DNA from: Alkalinema sp. CACIAM 70d
GTDB lineage: Bacteria; Cyanobacteriota; Cyanobacteriia; Leptolyngbyales; Leptolyngbyaceae
Assembly (NCBI GenBank): GCA_002148405.1
Contig: MUGG01000218.1
Location: 1 to 64,000, forward strand
DNA: 64,000 nt
Direction of reading: 5' to 3'
Positions within the stretch are counted from its first letter, which is position 1; each line of letters starts with the position of its first letter. The translations under genes were made by a program, and so were the position numbers. Of this stretch, positions 27,637 to 36,176 are shown piece by piece. The notes under the pieces are model-generated. The model saw nothing but the letters and a program-made list of their open reading frames with translations, was not told the DNA's origin and did no database searches.

Positions 27637-29043
27637 TTATCCGCTAATTGTCAAGGAATTTAGTGGTAGGGGTAAGCCCAAAAAGGATCGCATAGAGAGC
27701 ATCACAATCAGTAAAGCTATAAACATTACAGTTGCTTTAAAGTCTTGTCCAATGCATACTAATTGCTCTTTCCATAACCCGTAGACGAGACTGAAGTAAA
27801 GTAAAATGTCGTTTACTGCAACTGCAGTCACTGCACCAACCAGACCTAAAGCATGATAACCAAGCGGAATCCCAATCACAGTTGTCATTAGTTTAAGGGA
27901 ATTCCCAAAAGTTTCGTAGTACGGTTTATTCAAAGCTAGCATTGCTGGACTTACAGTGCTAATCAGGATGTTAGGCCACAAGCCTAAAATGAGCAGAAAA
28001 AACATCCAGCCTGCCTGATCGTATCGATGATCATATAATACTTGGACACAAAGATCCCCGATCGCTGCGGTCAGTGCAATGCTTGTGGCAGCCAGGACTA
28101 AAATAGGCCAACGATTTTTCAACAATTTTTCGTGAAACTCTTTGCGAGTATGGCTGCTCAATTGCGAGAGTGCAGGAAAAACCACGCTGCTAGCAATCGA
28201 AAGAATGAGTTGCCTTGGCATATCCGCTAGAGATGCTGCAACACTGTAGATCCCAAGGTAGGTGAAGGATAAAAATTTACCCAGTAGGAGTCGATCGGAT
28301 TGTCCAGCCAAAAATGTCAATGCCGTGGACATTAAAATCCAGCGCCCAAAATTTAATAATTCTTTGATAATACTGTTGTTCCAAGCGAATCGATTTCGAT
28401 AGTTAGGGATCAAGTAGTGACTACGAATTGTTTGAATACTCTCGGCAAGCAAATAGGAAACCACTAATGTCCAAATATTACGATTAAATAAGGCAAGACC
28501 AATTGTTAAACTTGTAGAAATCAATTGATTCTGAAGCTGGAACCGAGACCATACCCCTGTTTCCATCCGCCGAGTTAGAGTAAAAATGGAAGTAGAATGC
28601 AGCCCGCCAATGATACAACTCAGGCCAACAATCGGTAATAACCATAACAATTGAGGCTCGTTATAAAAACGGGAAGCAGGTAAAGCTAGGAGCAGACAAA
28701 TAAGCCAGAGTACCAATCCGCGAATGACTTGTAGTGTCCAAACGTTGTTCAGTAGCTCTGGATCATCGCCTTTCTCACTGCGGATAATATTAGGGCCAGA
28801 TCCCATATCTGAGAATAGATGGAGTCCAGCTAGCAAAGTATACAATAAATTCATCAAGCCAAAAAGGTCTGGAAACAGTAGGCGAGTCATGATCAAGCTA
28901 CTGCCAATGCGCATGATCATACTGAGGCCATAACTGGACACAATCCAGAAAACACCTCGAATGGCCATCCGTTTTAGGGAAGACTGCCCTCGGAGAAAAG
29001 AGACCAGGTATTTTGGTGATAACTTGGAAAGCAAATTAAGCAT
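27637..29043 (-). CDS. Wzx-like oligosaccharide flippase (MOP superfamily)
   Basis: Polytopic protein of 468 residues with about 12-14 helices. The N-terminal block AIRGVFWIVSSYGLSMIMRIGSSLIMTR with LLFPDLFGLMNLL is typical of polysaccharide transporter (PST) family flippases, as is FSDMGSGPNIIR in the second helix pair. It would move the lipid-linked repeat unit across the plasma membrane for polymerisation by the Wzy-like protein 1.2 kb downstream in transcription order. The final helix is short, but the protein is full length for the family. Confidence 0.88.
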   Translation of the reverse strand: MLNLLSKLSPKYLVSFLRGQSSLKRMAIRGVFWIVSSYGLSMIMRIGSSLIMTRLLFPDLFGLMNLLYTLLAGLHLFSDMGSGPNIIRSEKGDDPELLNNVWTLQVIRGLVLWLICLLLALPASRFYNEPQLLWLLPIVGLSCIIGGLHSTSIFTLTRRMETGVWSRFQLQNQLISTSLTIGLALFNRNIWTLVVSYLLAESIQTIRSHYLIPNYRNRFAWNNSIIKELLNFGRWILMSTALTFLAGQSDRLLLGKFLSFTYLGIYSVAASLADMPRQLILSIASSVVFPALSQLSSHTRKEFHEKLLKNRWPILVLAATSIALTAAIGDLCVQVLYDHRYDQAGWMFFLLILGLWPNILISTVSPAMLALNKPYYETFGNSLKLMTTVIGIPLGYHALGLVGAVTAVAVNDILLYFSLVYGLWKEQLVCIGQDFKATVMFIALLIVMLSMRSFLGLPLPLNSLTISG

Positions 29044-29171
29044 TAGTTTGTTTCAATAACAGGAATTCAGTTCTAATCACAACTAGAGCAGTAGTTTACA
29101 AAAGAAATTATAGGAATTACACAGTTGGGAGAAGTAGATTCTACAACTTAAACCTGATTACCCTGCAAGGG

Positions 29172-30461
29172 TTAACTGTATTCATAGATTAAGCAAGGTA
29201 TTGTGGAGGAGCTTAAATCAAAATCTTTTTGAAAAAACAGATCTATCAACTTAGCAACTTCTTGGTCAATATTGTGGTTATCGGTCACCCGCTGTTTTCC
29301 AAAAGATCCGAATTGTTCTAGCTCTGCTTCTGAACTTTGCAATACTCTCAGTATCGCACGGTTTAAAGCTGTAATCGAACCAGCCGGAATCAGCCAACCA
29401 CAAACTCCAGGCTCTACCAATTCTGGAATTCCTGCAATGTACGTGCTGATGACCGGGCGGCCTAAGGCCAAGGCTTCCATGATGACTACAGGTAATCCTT
29501 CTGCAAAACTGGGTAGCACCAACGCCCGTGCCGATCGCAAGTACTCTTGCACCATTGCACTACTGGCCCAGCCCGTAATTTTTATGAACTCTTGTAGCCC
29601 ATGCTGCTGAATTAAGGCTTCCAATTGGGGCCGAAGTTCTCCATCCCCCACAAGTGTCAAGTGAAGAAAAGCCCCCTCTGTTACTAATTGCCTTACTGCT
29701 TCTACTAGTAATAGCTGCCCCTTGGCAGCACACAACCGACCTACGCAAACTAGATGGGGTCTTTCAGGAATTGGCGTGAGAGCTTGATCCAAAAAATCCG
29801 AATCAAGACCACAACGAATCACTTGAATTTTCGGCCATTGCTCGACAGGGCACCAACGGTAGAGTTGACTACGACTAAAGAAACTAATCGTCGCCACAAA
29901 TTTGGCTCGATTGATCTTTTCTGCCAACTTCATTGCCTGGGGTCGATCAAACTCATCCGGCCCATGTACCGTAAAACTATAGGGTGGCCCCCCTAGCGCA
30001 TGACATAGGCAAGCAACTGCCGTCGAATTCGACCCAAAATGGGCATGCACATGGTCCACTTTTGCCTGCGTCAGCCATTGCAGCAATGTACAGGCTTCTA
30101 GGAAATAAATCAGGTGGCGTAAAATCCCGCGATCGGACTTCCAGCCCAACTGCATGGCAAGCTGCACTGCTTGAAAAAATCGAATCGGCTGACTCAGAAA
30201 AACCTGAAAACTGGTGATCAGGATAGCCCAAAGCCCCTGATTCAAGATGATGCGCGTTTTTTTCAGTTCTTCCAAATCCGCCGGATCAACCAATTCACTG
30301 GCACAGGAACGGATGGAAAACCGCTGCACTTCTAGGCCCGCTGCTTCCACCGCTGCAATTTCCCGCCGAATAAAGCTATGACTAACTTTAGGATACTGAT
30401 TAACCAAATAGGCAACTTTCACAGGACTTTCATCGAGAGAAGAAACAGACCTCATAGCCAT
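29172..30461 (-). CDS. family 4 glycosyltransferase (WcaL/colanic-acid type)
   Basis: GT-B glycosyltransferase with the characteristic start KVAYLVNQYPKVSHSF-IRREI, VHAHFG around residue 140, FTVHGPDEFD, the C-terminal HLVCVGRLCAAKGQ, and the GT4 Glu region PSFAEGLPVVIMEALALGRPVISTY. It is close to the WcaL/exopolysaccharide branch. The frame opens at a GTG at 30524, overlapping the upstream gene by 38 bp. I use the ATG at 30461; a GTG at 30422 directly before KVAYLVNQ is also possible. Likely donor is an NDP-hexose; the linkage is unknown. Confidence 0.88.
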   Translation of the reverse strand: MAMRSVSSLDESPVKVAYLVNQYPKVSHSFIRREIAAVEAAGLEVQRFSIRSCASELVDPADLEELKKTRIILNQGLWAILITSFQVFLSQPIRFFQAVQLAMQLGWKSDRGILRHLIYFLEACTLLQWLTQAKVDHVHAHFGSNSTAVACLCHALGGPPYSFTVHGPDEFDRPQAMKLAEKINRAKFVATISFFSRSQLYRWCPVEQWPKIQVIRCGLDSDFLDQALTPIPERPHLVCVGRLCAAKGQLLLVEAVRQLVTEGAFLHLTLVGDGELRPQLEALIQQHGLQEFIKITGWASSAMVQEYLRSARALVLPSFAEGLPVVIMEALALGRPVISTYIAGIPELVEPGVCGWLIPAGSITALNRAILRVLQSSEAELEQFGSFGKQRVTDNHNIDQEVAKLIDLFFQKDFDLSSSTIPCLIYEYS

Positions 30462-30486
30462 GTACCAAATCACTAGAGCGCGATTG

Positions 30487-31803
30487 TTAAGAACGGGAAG
30501 AGCGAGCAACTTCCTTCGTATCACGTTGGGTTCGCACCCATTCCGATTGAGGACGAACTAAAAACTTAACGTAAAGCGGAATTTTCCAAACCAGATAGAT
30601 TGGAATGGCCAACAACTGCCGAAAAGAGACTATTTCCCGACAAAACTGATACCAAGCCGTGAGGACGCTCACCATCAGAAGCCCTCCGGCGGCTCCTAAG
30701 ATCAGGGTTGGTAACCAGAAATGATTGAGCCATCCAGCCGAAACCGACAGCACCCAGCATCCAGCCCAGACCATCACCAATAAGGCCAAGGGAGGAATGC
30801 TTAAGTCAAGGGCGATCGCGGCTAACTCTAGACGCCGTTGTCGCAGGGATTCTTTTAGCAATACCCAAACTTGTTTTTGTAGTGTTTTTAAATGTCCGTG
30901 CTCCCAGCGAGTCCTTTGACTCTGGGCAGCCCGTCCTTCTGAGGGCAGGAATCCAGTCACTTTTCCCTGCGGAGTAAACATCGGTAAATGTCCTGAAATC
31001 GCCAAATCAATGGCTAACTGCATATCCTCAACTAAATTGCCTCGATCGAGAAATGCATCGGCAATAATATCCCAAGGGAAGGCCATCCCGTTTCCCGTCA
31101 ACAAGCAGGGAAAACCTAACCGCGCTAGACCCTGGGGCCTCACCCAATTCTTCACCGTAAAAGCTAACGCAGAAATGGCATCCTTAGGCTTGGGTGGATT
31201 GTGGGGTGGATAGAGGAGATAGAGGGCTTGAATCGGTCGATGTAGGGCGATCGTTTGGCGAGCGAGATGATCGATCGTGCCAGGGTGCACTGTTGCATCG
31301 GCATCAAAAATAATGACTGCTTCCGGGGGGTGCTCGGCAAGTTCTTGCAGGCCATAATTCAGAGCGTAGCCCTTGCCGCGTTGTAGGGGATCATGGCGTT
31401 CTAAAACGATCGCTCCCTGGGTTCTGGCAACAGCGGCGGTGTCATCATCACAGTTGTCCGCCACAACGATTAAGCGATCGCCGGGATAGAGTTGTGCTTG
31501 AATTGTTTGCAGCGTTGGAATCATCCCCTCTCCTTCGTTATAGGCAGGAATGACAACATCTAGAGAAGGACGACCATGATTCCGAGGAAAGGAATCATTT
31601 GATCCAGAAAAAAGTGCTGCAATACATTCTAGAAAAAGTACACCAATGGGAATTGAAATTCCCACAGCACACCCCAGAAGTATCCCATTAAAAACCTGAA
31701 CGACGGAAGGCAATGTCACCACAGACACAAATAAACTAAAGGCGTCATGTGCGGGAAACAATGACAGCAAAAACGCCTCTAGAGGGGAACTGCCTAATAA
31801 CAA
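30487..31803 (-). CDS. membrane-bound family 2 glycosyltransferase (cellulose synthase-like)
   Basis: Processive-type GT2 enzyme of 438 residues with one or two N-terminal membrane helices, a cytoplasmic catalytic domain and three C-terminal helices. The catalytic domain shows LDVVIPAYNEGEGM, VVADNCDDDTA, FDADATVHPG (DxD), a TGNGMAFPW block, the EDMQLA acidic motif and QSQRTRWEHGH, which is the QxxRW motif. This architecture synthesises or extends beta-linked chains at the membrane. The start is a TTG at 31803 preceded by GGAG 8 nt upstream. It begins 89 bp after the Wzc-type gene. Confidence 0.88.
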   Translation of the reverse strand: MLLGSSPLEAFLLSLFPAHDAFSLFVSVVTLPSVVQVFNGILLGCAVGISIPIGVLFLECIAALFSGSNDSFPRNHGRPSLDVVIPAYNEGEGMIPTLQTIQAQLYPGDRLIVVADNCDDDTAAVARTQGAIVLERHDPLQRGKGYALNYGLQELAEHPPEAVIIFDADATVHPGTIDHLARQTIALHRPIQALYLLYPPHNPPKPKDAISALAFTVKNWVRPQGLARLGFPCLLTGNGMAFPWDIIADAFLDRGNLVEDMQLAIDLAISGHLPMFTPQGKVTGFLPSEGRAAQSQRTRWEHGHLKTLQKQVWVLLKESLRQRRLELAAIALDLSIPPLALLVMVWAGCWVLSVSAGWLNHFWLPTLILGAAGGLLMVSVLTAWYQFCREIVSFRQLLAIPIYLVWKIPLYVKFLVRPQSEWVRTQRDTKEVARSSRS

Positions 31804-31892
31804 GATGGAATCTCCATATACTTAATTCTCCACTCTTGACTTTCCATTTATCCCAAATATTCCTTTAATTTAAGGATTTTATACCCACAGAG

Positions 31893-34232
31893 TTAACTAT
31901 CTAGCGAGGGAGTTTTCGATCGACGATCGGACATCCGAGGCTCGGAATGGTAAATCGGTTTTTGGTATCCATAGGACATACCAGAAACGGAACGAGGATG
32001 GTTAGTGACGACTCCTAAGACAGGCAATTGAAATTCTTGTAATGTCGTCAAGGCTTGCATGACGATCGATCGCTTAGCCGTTCGAATTGCCACCACCATC
32101 AATAATCCATCGGCATAGGCCGTTAAAAAGCAGGAATCCGTTAAGCCTAAAAGATGGGGAGAATCGTAAATCACTAGATCAAACTGCTCACTCAAATACT
32201 CCACTAGCTGCTTCATCTGCTGAGAAGCTAACTTGCGTGGTGAGTCTGCTGAAAAATGCCCTGCTGTCATCACCATGAGGTTTTCAGTATCGGGAGCAGA
32301 TTGGATACACGTTGCCAGATCCTGCTTCTGCTCAAGAATGTCCGCTAATCCTGCATTATTATCTAATCCCAGATGAGCATGCACCTGCGGCATCCGAAAG
32401 TTCGCATCCACCAATAAGACTTTTTGTCCCGCATCCGCTGCAGTCTGGGCTAACTGTACTGCGATCGTCGTTTTCCCTTCTCCAGGAGAGGCAGAACTAA
32501 TCACCAGCGATCGAATCGGCTCGGTGGCTCCAAGAAACCGTAATCCCGCCAGTAAGTTATTAAAGGATTCACGAAATAAAGTATTGTGCATCACACTTAG
32601 ATGAATGCGATGCAACCAGTTATAGGAATTGTCTTCGCTCAGATTGATCTGACGACTGTAGGGAATAACCGACACCACTGGAACTTTGACCGCATCCTGC
32701 ACATCCTCTGTGACATAGAAGATATTCCGGATTTTTTCGAGAAGCACTGCGCAGATGATTCCTAAAATGATGCCTCCCACGACCCCCATAGGTACCTTTT
32801 TCTTAATATCTCGGGGCATAGGTACAGGCTGACCATTTTTATCCAAGGGCAGGGCTGGTTTAGCTGCCAGTTGCCAAGGCACTTCTTTTTGGGCCGCTTC
32901 TACACTCAACGTATCGCGTTGAATCGTGAGTTGATTCAACGTCCGGGTTGCAATTTCCAATTCCCGTTGGTATTCGTTATATTGTCGGATAATTTGCGGA
33001 ATTTGCTCAATTTTTTGGCCGGTTTCCTGCTCTGTACTGGCCAAAGCGCGGCTACGAACTTCCAAAACTTGAATTTGATTCGCTGCATCCGCCAGTTGTT
33101 TGATCAGATCCAAGCGGACTGAATTTTGGAAGGCCAACACTTGGGGATTGCCCGTGTCGCGAGCCTGGGATCGTCCCACGATTCGTTGCGTCTCTTGGGC
33201 CAGCAAATTGGCTAGATTGCGCCGTTGATCCTGAAGCGCTCTGACTACTGGACTTTCCTCACTGTAGCGAGCATCTTTGATCGCTAGTTGGCTATCAATT
33301 TGCTTGAGATCTGCCAACAACTTTTGATAGGTTGGATCTTGGCTCAGTACGGAGGCTGCGATCGCTTCCTGCGGCGAAAGCTGAAGCTGATTTTGCAGTC
33401 GGGCATAGAGAACACGCTGCTCCTGCAATTCTCTAACCGCATCTTCCCGCTGCGTTTTAACTGTTAAAGCTTGTCTAACTAACTCGTCACCGCTACTACT
33501 CGGATTGGTCAGCTTATAGCGTTCCTGTAAACCCTGCATCGCCTTTTGGAGAGCGGTTACTCGCTGCTTTAATTCCGGTAATTGCCCCTCAATGAATTCT
33601 ACCCCACCACTAATCCGAGACTTGCGGGCTTCAAGACTATAGTCAAGATACTCCTGGGAGAGGGCGTTTAAAACTGCTTGGACTTGATAGGGATTGCCAC
33701 CCTGGTAGGTCACATCAATTAATTTCGTGTTATCCAGTAGGTTTGTCCCAATGCGCTGCACGACTAATTGCTTCGAGCCGATCGCCTCTACTAAGGCATC
33801 GGTAGTGATGGTGGGATAATCTTTCTTAACTCGTTCTGCCACTTTTGAGAGCAACGTGGGACTCTGCAAAACTTGCAACAGGGTTGGATAGTCTACCGTA
33901 AACGATGATGCTTCGCCCCCTCGAGAAAGAACAGAAGGATCAGTGAGCCTTGCTTCCCCCGTAATCGGTTCCACTAACAGACGAAAGCCCCCGGAATAGG
34001 ATCGTGGGGCTTTGAGACTTTTCATTGCTGTAAAAGCGGTTAAAGCCGCAGCAATCCCTGCCACCAGTAACAGATTACGTCGTATTGTTCTGCCTAAGGG
34101 ACGAAGATTAAGACCTCGCTGAATGCGCTGTAGATCAGAGGGTTGATTGGGGTCATTATTAGAAATTACTAATTCTAATCGTCCTTTCCCCTCCTTAAAA
34201 GAGACGACTGGCGATGATTCCTTAATTTCCAT
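31893..34232 (-). CDS. wzc: Wzc-type polysaccharide co-polymerase / BY tyrosine autokinase
   Basis: The fused Wzz plus BY-kinase protein of 779 residues controls chain length and export. There is one helix near residue 60, a long periplasmic coiled-coil region (about 200-460) and a second helix (PMGVVGGIILGIICAVL). The cytoplasmic kinase follows with Walker A SASPGEGKTT, Walker A' VLLVDANFRMP and Walker B LVIYDSPH. The C-terminal tail holds only three tyrosines (YGYQKPIY region), fewer than in E. coli Wzc. The ATG at 34232 is preferred to the one at 34253 because GAGGAG lies directly upstream. No separate low-molecular-weight phosphatase (Wzb) gene is seen nearby. Confidence 0.93.
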   Translation of the reverse strand: MEIKESSPVVSFKEGKGRLELVISNNDPNQPSDLQRIQRGLNLRPLGRTIRRNLLLVAGIAAALTAFTAMKSLKAPRSYSGGFRLLVEPITGEARLTDPSVLSRGGEASSFTVDYPTLLQVLQSPTLLSKVAERVKKDYPTITTDALVEAIGSKQLVVQRIGTNLLDNTKLIDVTYQGGNPYQVQAVLNALSQEYLDYSLEARKSRISGGVEFIEGQLPELKQRVTALQKAMQGLQERYKLTNPSSSGDELVRQALTVKTQREDAVRELQEQRVLYARLQNQLQLSPQEAIAASVLSQDPTYQKLLADLKQIDSQLAIKDARYSEESPVVRALQDQRRNLANLLAQETQRIVGRSQARDTGNPQVLAFQNSVRLDLIKQLADAANQIQVLEVRSRALASTEQETGQKIEQIPQIIRQYNEYQRELEIATRTLNQLTIQRDTLSVEAAQKEVPWQLAAKPALPLDKNGQPVPMPRDIKKKVPMGVVGGIILGIICAVLLEKIRNIFYVTEDVQDAVKVPVVSVIPYSRQINLSEDNSYNWLHRIHLSVMHNTLFRESFNNLLAGLRFLGATEPIRSLVISSASPGEGKTTIAVQLAQTAADAGQKVLLVDANFRMPQVHAHLGLDNNAGLADILEQKQDLATCIQSAPDTENLMVMTAGHFSADSPRKLASQQMKQLVEYLSEQFDLVIYDSPHLLGLTDSCFLTAYADGLLMVVAIRTAKRSIVMQALTTLQEFQLPVLGVVTNHPRSVSGMSYGYQKPIYHSEPRMSDRRSKTPSLDS

Positions 34233-34324
34233 GTTCTCCTCACCCCTCACCATGACAACCCCCCTTGCATTGGATACCCAATTGTAATTTCTAATTTTTA
34301 TAACAATGAACTTTTTACGGCCCT

Positions 34325-34341
34325 AGTCTTGTAGCAAGACT
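34325..34341. other. short stem-loop between wza and wzc
   Basis: AGTCTTG (34325-34331) pairs with CAAGACT (34335-34341) over a 3-nt loop, in the 156-bp gap between the two export genes; a further CAAGACT follows at 34347-34353. There is no T-run on either side, so it could modulate readthrough or simply stabilise the mRNA. Confidence 0.3.
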
Positions 34342-34388
34342 TATTACAAGACTTAACCCTTAAACACAACCTAGTACTTCAAATTGTC

Positions 34389-35594
34389 CTAGAACCCTAG
34401 TAGCTTGAATACGCCTAATGCCCCTGTAATTGGGCTAAGGAGAACACTTAGAAAATCAGAGGTTCTAGCTAGGGCATTCGGTTTGACCACAACGATATCA
34501 TTGTTTCGCAAAGGGGGGTTTGCTTTCTCGTTCAGCCCTTCCGAAAAGTCGATCGCAACACTGGTTCGGGTGACAGTTCCATTTAAATTCAGCCGGATTA
34601 GTTCCACATCCCGTTTCCGAGCGCGTCCATCTTTAAAACCACCTGCTGCTAGAATCGCTTGGTTTAGGGACGTATTAGGCGGAAGATTCAGAGAACCGGG
34701 TGTAGTCACCTCCCCCACCACACCGATTTTGATCAGTTCTGGTGAAAAGTTACTTTTAGCGACTTCTAGAGCTTCTTGGGGAAGAAGCTCTTTCGCCTCA
34801 GGAATCAGAATCGAGTCGCCATCCCGCAACGAGAGATCCTGTTGCTGTTCAGCGGATTGTAAAAACTTCCATAGATCGACATTAAGGACTTCTTCTTGTC
34901 CCTGACGCTGCGATCGCCGCACTTGGATGTTACGAATATTAGCCATTTGCGTCACACCACCTGCGGCTTGAATCGCCCGAGTCAAGGTTGGCCATTGGCT
35001 CCCCACATCATTTCCTCCTTGACGGGTACTCAGGTTAGCAGTTGAACTTTCATCCCCGATCGGGCGAATAATATAAGATCCCGGACGATTGACTTGACCC
35101 AGAATGGCGATCTTGAGAGGGCGGGGCGAAACCGTATTCAACGTAATGATGGGATTGCGAATAAACCGAGCGTAGCGCTGGGATAAAGCAGCGGCGGCTT
35201 GAGGCAAGGTCAGTCCTGCCACCGGAACTGTACCTACCCAGGGTAAATTCAGGGTGCCGTCTACTAATACTGTATAGCGATCTTCAAGTTTGAGCTCTGG
35301 GGTATCAAAGCTGTCAATACGCAGGACGTCTCCAGCCCCTAAGATATAGGCATCTCCCGATCCGGGATTCTCATCAATAGGAACAATCGGCAACCGAGTA
35401 GGCTGGGACAACGGCACCGTTGTAGGAGGAAAGTTAGGCAGTATTTTGGGCAGACTATTCGTTCCCAAATTGCTGGACTGCGTATGGCCATACCCTGGAA
35501 AAGCTACTAGGACGATCGCCAGCCCCCCACAGATCCCGATCGCAGACCCACTGCTGACTGCATTTTGAATCCCGAAAGGAGAGCGACTTAGCAT
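34389..35594 (-). CDS. wza: Wza-type polysaccharide export protein
   Basis: Outer-membrane export protein of about 401 residues. After an N-terminal hydrophobic signal segment (IGICGGLAIVLVAFPG) there is a Poly_export domain (AYILGAGDVLRIDSFDTPEL) and then two SLBB-type domains, IAILGQVNRPGSYII and IGVVGEVTTPGSLNL with ILAAGGFKDGRARKRDVELIR. No lipobox cysteine is visible, unlike E. coli Wza, which is usual for cyanobacterial members. The ATG at 35594 has an AGG-containing site 8 nt upstream; the frame also extends to a TTG at 35615. It heads the minus-strand export/polymerisation gene series. Confidence 0.92.
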   Translation of the reverse strand: MLSRSPFGIQNAVSSGSAIGICGGLAIVLVAFPGYGHTQSSNLGTNSLPKILPNFPPTTVPLSQPTRLPIVPIDENPGSGDAYILGAGDVLRIDSFDTPELKLEDRYTVLVDGTLNLPWVGTVPVAGLTLPQAAAALSQRYARFIRNPIITLNTVSPRPLKIAILGQVNRPGSYIIRPIGDESSTANLSTRQGGNDVGSQWPTLTRAIQAAGGVTQMANIRNIQVRRSQRQGQEEVLNVDLWKFLQSAEQQQDLSLRDGDSILIPEAKELLPQEALEVAKSNFSPELIKIGVVGEVTTPGSLNLPPNTSLNQAILAAGGFKDGRARKRDVELIRLNLNGTVTRTSVAIDFSEGLNEKANPPLRNNDIVVVKPNALARTSDFLSVLLSPITGALGVFKLLGF

Positions 35595-35615
35595 TCTTTG
35601 ACCTGCCCCTATCAA

Positions 35616-36163
35616 AGTATCAATTAAAAAAGAATCCTTTATTAATCACCCATTAATGTAGTCAAAAAATGGCTCTCAAACAACAACCTGTAGGTTCATT
35701 GCAAGATTTTCAAGGATTAGTTAGAATAAGCCGATTTTATCAATCAAACTATAAACTCAGGCTCCAATTATAAGCTTGAGAACTTCCAATTTCAGGTGAA
35801 AAGCTACGCTCAAAATTGGGAATCAGATTAGTAACCTACCACTCTTCAAAAATCATGATCTTGATTTAATCAAAGCTTTACTGTAAGTTTATAGACTCTG
35901 CACCCCTTTAAATTATTCATCAAACCATTTAAGCAATTAGTTAGGCAATTTAAGCATCTTTTGAATTCAGATTCTTCATATTCTAGAAATTATCCAATTA
36001 TTTTCTCAATCGATACCTTAATTCAAATTAACTTTTGATTTAAATTTTATACTTCAAAATAATATAGGCTGTCATTTGGATGCGATTAATCAACGAGTGC
36101 TCTCTCCGTTCATTTAATCGCCCAGAGCGATCATTTGTTCAATCGTCCTAGGCGATCGTTTGT
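35616..36163. other. 548 bp spacer between NRPS and exopolysaccharide export genes
   Basis: AT-rich spacer holding the probable promoter of wza and the end of the NRPS operon. The half next to the NRPS stop contains an imperfect 25-bp direct repeat rich in GCGATC (36127-36176). I see no gene and no clear terminator hairpin with T-run. Confidence 0.5.
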
Positions 36164-36176
36164 TTAATTGCCTTGG
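36127..36176. repeat. 25-bp imperfect direct repeat at the NRPS 3' end
   Basis: A unit beginning GCGATCATTTGTTCAATCG (36127-36151) is repeated as GCGATCGTTTGTTTAATTG (36152-36176), and a diverged third copy precedes them. The second unit spans the stop codon of the 1410-residue NRPS. Confidence 0.7.

Noticed and set aside
36127..36176. Repeats considered as a CRISPR array
   Set aside because: Units are directly adjacent with no spacers, imperfect and only two or three copies.
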